Assembly: GCA_017506865.1 (NCBI GenBank)
Contig: JAFCMP010000098.1
Span: 62,001-126,000 of the forward strand
Reading direction: 5' to 3'
Origin: Tribonema minus
Lineage: Eukaryota > Sar > Xanthophyceae > Tribonematales > Tribonemataceae
DNA: 64,000 nt
Part shown: piece by piece, positions 11,444 to 23,500 of the stretch
Position numbering within the stretch: position 1 is the stretch's first letter
Layout of the letters: each line of letters starts with the position of its first letter
Notes under the pieces: model-generated
Databases searched by the model: none
What the model was told of the DNA's origin: nothing
The model's input: the letters and a program-made list of their open reading frames with translations, nothing else
Translations under genes and position numbers: made by a program

Positions 11444-14400
11444 ATGAAGCTGCTGTGCCTGGCGACGGTCCTGGCATGCTGTGGCACGGCGCAGTCCTTC
11501 AGCGCTCTGCCCGCGAGCAGAGCTGCCTTCGTGCGGCCTGTAGCAGCTGCTCTAAGCACCGGGTCCAGGCGTATGATGGCTATCCAAGGTAAGGCATCGT
11601 GTTGACACAAAGCTATATACTAGCTGTACCCCTGCATCACACTACCTTGCCCTGGTGATTTCGTTGTCAGGCGCGTAGGCGATCCTGTTGTAGAGGTGCT
11701 GCAGAACCGCAGGATTCTGCGAAGCTCGAGTTGCATGTTTCTTGCAGGTCGTCACAAGGTCATGCGATGCAGAAACACGCAGTCATAGCTGATGCTTGCT
11801 CACTGAATAAACAGAGCACACATGGCAAGACATGCAGCCTGATGCATTGGTGAGCAGAGATTCTGTGACAGTTGCACTTTATACCCTCACGAAGCTAACG
11901 AGGCAAAGAGCTTGGTACTACTTCAGTCCTAGTCCGCTGCTGATTACAGGCCGGTCCTGAATGCTCGATTCAATCATTTTTGAGCTTGACGGTCGGCCAG
12001 TTGCTTCAAAGATGTTTGAGGTGACATGATCCGAAAAAACCCAGAACGCCCCGAGCCGCGCACCACCTTCGCCACATACTGTTTGTAAAGACGTCCATCG
12101 CAGTGTGCTGGTTTGTGCGTATGTCCAGCATATATCAGGGTGTTTATGTGTGGATGGGCTGTGCAGTGACTGACGCGAAGGTTACCTCAACAGTGTGGCT
12201 GGAGTGCCCATATCCATTGCATCTGCTGATGTCACCATAGGCCCAGTCCATGCCAACGTCAATCGCCATCCAGAGAGCTTACATCTAGTGTCACAGAGTT
12301 GACTCAAACCTGCGCCTGATGCATGCATGCATGTGGCGCACTGCGGATGCAACATTGCTGTGTGGATCGCTTTTTTTTTTGTGAAAACAAAAAAAGAGTT
12401 TGCCTGGGGTAGACTTGTCTAGATGTTTGTATATGATTTCGAAGCTTATCCATACCCATCAAAAAGCATGGGTGCTGGGTGCTCTTCACAGAAGCATGTG
12501 GAGGCAGTGTGCTGGGTGCAGCCCTCAGGAAAAAAAAATGCAAAATTAGCATACGTTCGCGCTGACAAACACATTTTGCAAGTGCGCCCCTGCGTGTGGC
12601 ACACCAATGTATGCAACAGAGTTTGGTCAGGGGGTATTTTATGTAATGCGTTGAAGCTAAGAATCAATCAGAAAGACGTGGACGTGGCCAGTCCCTGCCA
12701 CTGCTGAAAGGGCACTGCTTAAGGAACATCATTCAGCACCTGGAGGGGGGGTTAGATGTGAGCAGGGGCACCAACATTCAGTGCTCATGAGGTACGCGGG
12801 CACGTCACCACTAAAACAATGTAAATTGAAGTAGCGACACACCAACCTGAAATTCAACTAGTTTCAGCAGATATGAACGAATTTGACTGCATTAACTTCT
12901 GGTACAGAGCCATCGAGAACACACCAACTTGAAGTTCAGTAAATGGGGCAGCAGACACTGATTGCAGCCAGTGAAAGACCTGGCTGCATCATGTTTTGTT
13001 ACAGAACCATTGAGAAGGGACAGTGCGGCCTCATCCCAGCACCTCGCGGAAAGATATGTGTTCATTGAAGCAACCTGAAGTAACCCTAACTCTTGCAGAA
13101 TGGGACCACAGCTGAGTGTGTGAATTGGCATTGCACAGCAGCAGCTGATGCACCATTGCAATCATGATCGTGTACTTTCTGATGTTTCATGAAAAATCCA
13201 CTGGGTAGTGTCACGTGATGTATGACATAGCGCGCAGTGCATACCCGCAGCCATCCCACAACCTGACAATGTGCGCCTCGATGCGGCGGCAGAGCAGATA
13301 GTTGAGTGGGGCAGCCATCAGCGATGCGCGCGGTGAGCCATGAAAACGTGTCGGCACCGTCTAGCAACTGCCCTTGCCCATGTCGGCATTGTCCAGCAAC
13401 CAACCGCCTTTGCCTATGCGCCCAACTTCACCAAATACTTCAACTGACGTGGCCAGCCATCAATCCACTCGACATGCAACAAAAAGCTTTCCTCCGTTGT
13501 CATGCGCGTCGCCGCGACCGCAGGTCCCGTGATGAGCGCTGACGCGGCGCCGGAGAGCCGGGCGCAGCTGATGGTGATGCAAGCGGAGGCGGCGGCGGGG
13601 GCGGGGGAGGGGGGGCAGGCGAACACGGGCAGCAAGTTCATGGAGCTGTACACCAAGGCGTCCGTGGTCTTCACCAACCTGTTCCCCGTGTGGCTGACGC
13701 TGTTTAGCGCTGTCGCGCTCAAGGACCCCGCCATGTTCGCCTGGTGAGCACTGACGCGATGTGGCATGCCTCAGCAATGTGGCATGCCTCAGCAGCACTG
13801 TATCGTTTGCGCTCGAGGACCCCGCCATGTTGGTCCGGTGAGCGCTGACGCGATGTGGCATGCCTCAGCAGCACTTCGAGAAGCGTTAAAAAACTGAAAC
13901 TCACCTGTGTAACCGAGGGTCTTGGCCAAGAAAACAACAACGACCGATATGAAAGTGACTGTGTCATTGAGTACTTGCGGGGCGCATGGCAGCGGCTGGC
14001 TGCACAGGGTGCATTATGCTGTTCAGCGCGGCCGCGTTCAAAGACCCCGCCATGTTCGCCTGGTGAGCGCTGACGCAATGTGGCATGCCTCAGCGATGTG
14101 GCATGCCTCAGCAGCACTGTATCATTTGCGCTCAAGGACCCCGCCATGTTCGCCTGGTGAGCGCTGACGCAATGTGTGTGGCATGCCTCAGCAGCACTGG
14201 GTGAAAAGAAACATTGACAAATAGCTGCTTTGAAGTCACCCTGTAACTAAGGTTGTTGGCAACAAAACAACACACACAAAATTGCTTTAAAGGTGACTGT
14301 GTCATTGAGGTGTTGCGGGGTGCGTGGCAGCAGCTAACTGCAGAGGGCGCATTGACGCTGCTTGGCAAGGTTTACAGTTAGGGTTAGGGTAAGTAACCCT

Positions 14401-17400
14401 AAGTGGCGGTTGTGCTCAGGTTCCTGGTCCCTGGGGTGGATGCTGGACGGGCTTGCTGTAGGTATGTATGTATGACGCTGTGTTAAGCAAAGGGCGCTGC
14501 AGCACCGGAATGCATATGCCGGCCGAGCCTGTGCAGAGGGCCCATTAACGCTGCTTAATCGCGTTGCCGGACGCGCGTCGCCACAAGCCAAGGGCCAGGG
14601 TTACGGTGACGGTTATGGTCAGTCAGTAAACCTATGGTCAGTCAGTAACCCTAAGTATCAGCCGTAAGTAGTGTCGGTTTGTGCTCAAGTTTCCTGGTCC
14701 CTTGGGGTGGGCGCTGGGCGGGCTGGATGTAGGTAGGTATGTATGTATTGCGCTGCGTTAAGCAAGGGCGCTGCAGCACAGAAACGCGTACGCCGGCCAA
14801 TGCTGCGTATCGAAGCATAACTCGTGTTGGGCACTTCATGTGGTCGCCATTGGTTTATGAGCTGGCACGTAGGTGCTCATTGTTGCTTGTTCGGATTGGC
14901 AAGACCTCATGCCTAATGTCAGAGAGTGTAGTGCGCGTTTGGCAGCCTTAAGTTCAATATGGAAGTGACACAGTAAGTGCTGCTGTCACTTTGAAGCTAT
15001 GTGAGTGGTGGATGTTAGATGCGCATATGATGCTGGGTGATCTTCATCTGCTGCTGCGTTTTCAAAGTGGTTAGCGGCCCAATTTCTGTCTTCCTGTCAC
15101 TTTCGAAATGCATTTGCTCACTCGTGCCCTTAAGTTTTTGACATGGCGGAGCCAAAAGCAGTGTTAGACATTGATTAATTTGCCCTGACCTCAGTGCATG
15201 GCGTGTTTGTCAGCGCACTTATCACATATAAATGAGACAAGAGAGCAGAATATGGCAGGCAGGCACATGCAGCAGTTCAAACCTTACAATCGGCACTGAT
15301 GACCATAGTTTAGCACCCTACCCCAGCGCGCACAGTACCATATCGTATTGCACACAATGCGGTACATATCTTGCACTCAACCCTAATGTGCAGATGAGTC
15401 AAGTGAAGTGCTGATGTAGTTGGGCCTGCAGCAGAGTATTGTATATATAAACAGCCTGAGTGTCTTTGTTCATACCCCAAGGCTGGCAGTACTGAAGTTT
15501 ATGTTGCGCATGCTGCAACAAAATGTTCAAAGCTTTTGCCCCTTTCACGAGCCGCACATGGTAGATTGAAGATGGAGTGCTTGCCCTCATCCCAATGCGC
15601 GAGCCTACCATTTCCCTTGGTCTCTGGCTAGGGTCACAGTGTAGGTAGGTTCACACGGAGTACTTCACAGGCGGCCTCCCTGGCGCTATTCAATGCTCAT
15701 CGCGCTTGGTGAAGTTCACTGTTGAAGTTCAAGTGCCATCAACTGACCTCTGCGTTGGCACTGGCCGTGTTGACCCCGTAGGTTCACCACCGAGTACTTC
15801 ACAGGCGGGCTGGCGCTGCTCATGCTTAGCATGGGCATCACGCTCTCGCCGCGTGACTTTGTCAACGTGCTCAAGCGGCCCAACGCGGTCGTGGTGGGCT
15901 TCGGCTTCTGCTACGCAGGTCAGTGCTCTGCATTGCAACTACTGTGTCAAATTTTTTTAATATGTGACAGTGAATTAGGTAGTCCTGATACAACGCTCTA
16001 ATTGTGGCTGGGCTCATGATGGAATTTATGCTGTACCGTTGCAACACAGCTCCTTCGCCCCTACAATGTGTTCCTTGCCACCCTTGGCAATGAGTATGCT
16101 GAGACCCGTGGATAGCACAACCTCCAAGACCAGCGCCACACGGCAACTTCAAGTACCTCGTGACGTCCAATTCTGCACTGCCGCGGCGACTTGCAGCGAC
16201 GCCGAAGCTCGCTTAGGGTTAGGGTTAGGGTTAGGCTTCTGGCCGTTGCAACGTGGTCATGGAGCACGCAGTGACAAAAACCCAGACGATCCTCAAGTAC
16301 GCGCTCATGTACATGGCCAAAGAAGGTAAGAGAAACAGACTCTCTGATGCGGCGGCGCCGCATGCCGGCGCTCGCTCGTGTACCAGGCGACGCCGTTGGG
16401 CTCTCCCCTGTGCTTCTGGCCGCTGCAACGTGGACATGAAATGAAGCACATGAAGCACGCAGTAACAAAGCATACACTGCAGCATATGGCCAGAGAGGTT
16501 TAGACAAACAGAGTCTCTGATGTGGCAATGGCAGTCGTGCCGGCGCTCACGTACGCGCTCGACATGACGGCGGGGCAATGTGCTGTGACAGAAAGGCATT
16601 GCTATGCGTATTCGTGCCAAGAGACACGTTCCAATTCTTCGACGCAACTTGTGATGTCGGCGCTTGCGTACACGCTCGGCATCGCGGCGGTGTGCAAAAT
16701 ACTCCACAGTCTGCAATTTAAACTATATTGTTCGAGCTGCTCTCTAAACACTGGTTGTCCCAGCGCAGCAGTGGTGGGCAGCACAGAATGGTATGCCGGC
16801 GCGCGCGTACGCGCTTAGTGTCGCTGTGGGTCTCTGCCCTGCGCTTCAACATGCCGATGACAAACGCGTTGACCATGTCATCCATGTGTTGAAGTATGAT
16901 CTTGAAGTCACTCAGCGATCTATGGCTGTGCGACTTGCCGCGCAGTGATGCCGGCGCTCGCGTACGCACTGGGCATCGCCGCGGGCCTCTCCCCCGCGCT
17001 GCATGACTCTCACTACGCATCGTTGGCCAAAGTATAGCAATACATGCTCAGGCACACTCTGACTGATTTAGACCTTTGATTTACATCGTCACCAATGGCT
17101 TTGACTCGCAGTGATGCCGGCGCTCGCGTACGCCCTGGGCATCGCCGCGGGGCTCTCCCCCGCGCTTCAATTTAAACCCACGCTTTTCTGACAGTCAGAA
17201 TGTCAACAATAACCAATGTGTGAATGCTACGGTGACTTGCCACGCAGTCATGCCAGCGCTCGCGTACGCCCTGGGCATTGCCGCAGGTCTCTCCCCCACC
17301 CTCCTGGCCGGCCTCGTACTTGTCGGCTGCATCAACGGCACACATGTTGAAGTTTGAACTTGAAGTAACTTCAGATCTATGACACTGACCCTCCGCACGT

Positions 17401-20400
17401 TGTCGACTCGCAGTAATAGCAGCGCTCGCGTACGCCAGGGCATTGCGGCGGACCTCTCCTTCGCGCTTTATGCCCATTACCCGGGCATTGACCACGATAC
17501 ACATAAAGCCCATGTTGAAGTATGAACTTGAACTAACTTCAGCAATGTATGGCTGTGTGACTTGCTGCGCAGTGATGCCGGCACTCGAGTACGCCCTGGG
17601 CATCGCCGCGGGCCTCTCCCCCGTACTTCAAACCCACGCTTTTCCAACAGCACGTATCTCAAGCAACGTCACAATCACTGATGCGTGAATGCTACGGTGA
17701 CTTGCCACGCAGTCATGCCGGTGCTCGCATACGCCCTGGGCATCGCCGCCGGGCTCTCCCCCGCGCTCCTGGCCGGCCTCGTCCTGGTCGGCTGCATCAA
17801 TAATACATATGTTGAAGTTCATACTTCAGCAGCCATTTTATTGCTGTGTGGCTCGCCACGCAGTCATGCCGGCGCTCGCGTACGGCCTGGGCATCGCCGC
17901 GGGCCTCTCCCCCGCGCTCCTAGCGGGCCTCGTCCTCGTCGGCTGCATCAACGGCGGCCAGGCGTCCAACCTGTGTACGTACATTGCCAACGGCAACGTC
18001 GCGCTGAGCGTCATGATGACCACCATCACCACGCTGGGGGCTATCGTGATGACGCCGCTGCTGTGCAAGCTGCTGCTCGGCGCAGTCGTGCCGGTCGACG
18101 CCCTCGGCATTGCGCGCTCCACTGTCGAGGTGAGTCGACGAAATGCTATTTGAAGTACATGTACCTCTGCCGTAGGAGTTATAGTTACTATTGGAGGTCA
18201 TGTATGCTCATGAGGACCACCATCACCACGCTGGGCGCCATCGTCATGACGTCGCTGCTGTGCAACCTGCTGCTCGGCGCGGTCGTGCCCGTGGACGCCC
18301 TCGGCATTGCGCGCTCCACTGTGGAGGTGAGCGAATGTATACCTTTCAAAGACATATACTTCTGCAGGAGTCCTGGTCAACAGTAGTGTATACTTATTTT
18401 TTGTATGATGAATGGTCTCGAGTCCTGCCTGTGGACGCCCTAGGGATTGCGCGCTCCACCGTCGAGGTGAGATGATGCACATTTGAGCAATATGCGCTTG
18501 TGATATCAATCTAATGATGAAGTAGGTCTCGCTCAGGGCGCAAAGTATATATACTTCCAAGTACTTTGAGGTATAAGTAGTGCAGACTACATATAGAAGT
18601 GTGTAGACTTATTTTCGTATGATAGGCGCTCATACGTAGTGCCCGTGGATTGCGCGGTCCACCGTTTAGGTGCGTGTATGTATGTATGTATGGATAAGTG
18701 GAGGTATGGATGGATGTATGCGTGCTTGCATGTATCTAGGGCTAGGGTCAGGGTGCTTGCATGATGAGTATTCGTACGTCGTGCCTGTCAACGCTCTCGG
18801 CATTGCGACTTGATGCATGCATGCGTTTGAGCAATACTCCTTTTCAAAAGGCCCTTTTGTTATTTACAATACTAGTTGAGGTGAGTGTATGTGTGGAAGG
18901 ATACACGGATGTCTTTTGTAGATGGCCCATCACGAGGCCTGAATGCACATGCTTGTGCGATACCAGCGATTGCGTCTTGTTGCGTGTACATGTTGCTTTG
19001 GCAATGACCGCGAATGCTGTGCACGTATGCGCCACTGCCATCGAGGTGCTTTTGACGCTCTCTCTCCCATTTTTCGCATCAGGTGGTCCTGGCACCGATC
19101 GCTGTGGGCATGGCTACCAACAAGTATTTCCCCAAGCTTGTGAAGGTGAGAAATATGCTAATACGTAGAGTTACATAACGAATCAAAAAACAATGCGTTG
19201 CTTCGTTAGTTATTCGGTATTCGTTATACAACGAATAACTAACGACGCCTCTGAAGGCGATTCGTTGTTTTCGCATTTTTGAAAAATGCCCCCCTGCGGC
19301 TCGTTGCCGAGCTTATTACGCGGTGTAAACAGTGAAGACTGCACGCATGATGTTGCGCTGACGTGCCAGCAACAGCAGCACCAGCACAGCAGCACATTGC
19401 TATCACCAAATCCGGCTTTGTGGTTGCCAGCCTCGCCAAAAGCACGACCTGCAAGTAGCCGCGCATGAAGGCATTCGCCGAGTGCTTGCTTCATGCTGGT
19501 TGGCAGCAACACACGCCGAAGCCATCATGGCATTGATCTTCAGACTTCTGACCACCGGCTTTGTAGCCTTAGCTTTCAGCACACACACACACAAAATGAA
19601 CTTCAACAGTTGGTGGAACCTCAAGTAGGGTTTAAAAACCTCATATGCACACTGGTGCTGTGAGACACGCCATGCTTTGATTTTACAGGCTGTATAACTG
19701 CTGAAGACAAAGATAAGAGCAGCCATAATACATGGAAGTCCCACAGAAAGAACTTGAAGGCGCTCTTTCACCCTTGACCCATTTTTAGGGTGGCGGTAAG
19801 TGAATTTTGCTGGTGAAACCATCAATATCAATCAAAAACGATAAAATAACGAGTATATGTAGAATAACGAATAATTAACGAATAACTAACGAATGGTCCA
19901 GCAGGCATAACGAATAACTAACTATTGCAATAGTTGCGCAACTCTACTAATAAGCACAAGCTTGTGCATGTGGGAAATGTGCTATTTAACAAGGCAGGGA
20001 CGCGCGTGTGTCAGCAAGAAATATGATTAGGGCTAGGGTTAGAAGTGGGTGCCACCAGTATGTTGGCGGGCTCCCTTCAAACAAACACTTTAGTGAAGAG
20101 GGCGGTTAGGGTTAGGGTTAGGAACAAGTAACAGTGTACTCAACACCGAACTCCATATTTGTTTTGGTATGCTTGGCTTTTGTCTAGATTGCCTGCATCA
20201 TATGCTGTGGTTGCCCATGCTGCGTTCATCACTATTAAGTGAGCATCGGCCCTGCTAACTAAAAGAGCAGTGTCCCGCTCTCGCTGCCCCCTTGTCCCCA
20301 CTTAATCCGCTGTGACAATTTCACTGCCTTGGAATCAGCGCACGCACTTTGTCGCTCTCCGACCACTGCTGCCTGACGCACTGAGATGCCGCACGCGCTG

Positions 20401-20479
20401 TTTTCCTGCCCCGCATTTGTCTGCCTTAAAAACGCTGCATCAAGACACAATTGAGTTTGCTCACCATTGTGATTTTGGC

Positions 20480-20512
<33 letters not shown>

Positions 20513-23500
20513 CGCTCTGCTGGTCTGCATCTGACCCCCAAATCGTCCGCTGTGATGTCGTTCACTGGCTGCAGGCGGTGCTGCCCATCACCCCTGTCGT
20601 CGGCGTGCTCTCGACCTGCTTCCTGGTCGCTTCCGCGGTCGCACAGGTGAGCATTGCTCAGGCAGCACTCATATCATGGTACATGGCAACTCATGTACCT
20701 ACTGCATGAACCTCTGTGGCTCAACATTCCATTTCAGCAAAGTCTGCATCACCAGAACCGAAGGTGTGTCAGCGGCTTTGGTCGCACAGCGGACAGTGAA
20801 AGCGAAGTGCGCAATATCCGCGGTCGCACAGGTGAGTAATGCTCAGCCAGTACTTGTGCATAGCATCTCATGAAGTATCTGCTGCCAGCATTAGGGTGAA
20901 GCCTCTGTGGCTCAGCTTTTTATTCGGCAGAGTTTGGTTGAGTCACTAGAATTGAGGATGTGTCAGCGGCTGTGGTCACAAAGAGGAAATCTGGATTTGC
21001 CCATGATGCCTTCGTTGTGCAAGTTGATTGTCCATGTATGTAGATGAAACTTCTGTTGCATGTTGCAGAATGTCTTGCGCAAAGTTGTTGTTGTTGTTGG
21101 CAGGGCATGCACCACAATCGTTGCGGCAGCATGTAAGAAGCTGATGCCCTACCAGAGCTGAGTTGATAAACTCGGTCAACGCACCAAGGATCACACTCAA
21201 TTTTCATCATACTCAACTTGTCCTTTCTGCACTCTCTTCAGGTGGCACCCACCATCATCTCTGCGGGCATCGCACTGCAGGTGAGACGGCCATTGTTAGA
21301 TGAAATTGGCAATGTCAGCTTAGGCTTCATGGACTTAGCAATGTTCGTATACAGCGTGCATTTAAGCGCTCCCACTGCAGCTTCATCGCTTGCAGCGTTT
21401 GCAAGCTGCAGCTACTGTTTTTGGTTTTTGTATTTATTTTTCAAAGGCCCGAGGTTGGTCTTACTTCAATGTTGCAGTCTGGCCACTACGGCAGCCCCCC
21501 GCCCTCCTCTTCTTTGCCAGCGCTAGCAGTCTTTTGTGCCTTCCGTATGAGCCTCATGAGCAGAGTCGTTATCAAAATTGTTAATTATTTATTGTAACCA
21601 CTACCTCACCGCTCGACGCGCAGATTCCCATCATCCTGCTGCACCTGGTGGGGGGGCTGCTGGGGTACCTCGTGCCGCGCAAGCTGGGCTTCAGCGAGGT
21701 ATGTATGTACGTACATTTGCTAACCCTAACCCTAGTTATGCACATTACGCTGGCTAGACGAGCTCACTGCCCATTGCTGGTGTTTTCATCAGACAAATTG
21801 GCCTGCAGCCCCTCTGGGCAGAGTCTGGCACGACTAGCACTCACTGCCATTTCATGCGTCTTCACCTAACAGATTGGCTTGCATCCCTGGGGGCAGAGTA
21901 TACTGGCCGGATTAGCCCACTGCCATTGCTTGTGTCTTCATCAAAAAAGTTGGCCTGCAGCCTTGGGATGCCTGGCAGTGTGCGCGTTGACAGCACAACG
22001 GGACCTTGTTCGGTTAATAACTCTGAAAGCAGGTGGCTCGTGGTGAGGTTTGGCAGCCTCCCCAATGGGCACTCCACAAGTGCCCATTGTGTAGCAACAA
22101 TCATTTAGGCCTGCGGCCTTGCGATGCCTGCCAGTATGCGCGTTGACAGCACAACGGGTACCTTGCTTGGTCCATGAGGTGAAAGCAGGCTGCTCGGAGT
22201 GCGTTTTTTTTGTAGGGTTAACCCTAACCCTAACCCTACCCCTAACCCTAACCCTAAACCCGGCCCACCGCAGGCCCAAATTGTTTCATTAGTGTAGCAC
22301 TATCCGTTCATGCTGGTCAAGAGTACGCTATGGTCATGTTTGATGGGGCAACGCAATGCATCCTACAATAACTGCATGTGCTGAACATGAGTGTAAGGCC
22401 AGCCTCTTGTGTGTTGCGCAATGATGTTCTGCTGTATTGCAACTCTCTCCTGTTGCAACTCTTGGACATGAAGCCATAGCCACGGATGTTCTGCCTCAGT
22501 CATCATCACTACACCGCTGCCCAAACGCAAAGGCTATCCTTATGCACGCACATGAGTGTTAAACGGTGTTGCAAACTACTGTAGTTGTGTGATAGGTTCT
22601 ATTTTACATCACATGACATCAGATATGTTCATGCCGTCTGGTCAGCTAGACACGCCATTTGCGTCGACATGTCGGTCGTGAGCGTCGCCCTACTGCACCG
22701 TACGTCATTGTGCGTGAATGCCAGATACAGCAAGTGGCACGTGAGTGGCACGTGAGTCGTACGGAACGGCACTCACTGTGTCGCAAGCTCTCCACCTTCT
22801 CATACATGCCTACTCTCCTCTGCGCACCTCAGGTGTCTTTGCGCACAGACATGCTCTTTGCTTTGAACGCATCGCGTGTGAGTGCCACTCTGCTGCATCC
22901 AGCATCATATTAACAGACATGTGACACGTAGAAGTCGTCAACAACGCTGTGTCTGCATGCTTTCTATCCGATCGTTTCAGGTGTCTTCGCGCACCATGGC
23001 CATTGAAACATCCATGAAGTCCAGCGCCTTTGGCTTCCTCCTGGCAAAGGTAGGTCACAGCCCTACTTACACATTTCAAGTCCACACGTGCATGCGTGCA
23101 GTATGAGAGAGGTACATTTTGAGTTTGAGAGCTGACCTTTTGTGCCTGCAATAGCTCGGCATGCGTCAGTATGATCCTGGCAAAGGCAAGTCGTGGTGCT
23201 AGCCGTTCCACTGTTTTGTACGTCCCCGCGCACACTCATGTGCACGTGGGTTGAATCAGGGATTCTGCGCACTTCTCAAGCATGTGCTTCCACCATTGCC
23301 GTACCCTTTGTGCAGCTGCACTTTGGGTCATTTGAGGCGCGCGTGCCCGCGGCCTATACCCACTTACGTGCCTGCCGCATGATGATCATGCTTACACCAT
23401 CGGTGAACCAATTTCACTCATGTAGGTATTGGGTGCACAGGGTATGCTACCGCGCACCTTTTGCATGCGAAGCAAGCGCTTTTATCAATTTGATCAACAG

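Noticed and set aside
16340-17863. Mutually exclusive alternative exons (Dscam-like array) for BASS exon 4
   Set aside because: The upstream copies lose similarity 40-95 bases in and have no donor, so they cannot be complete cassette exons.
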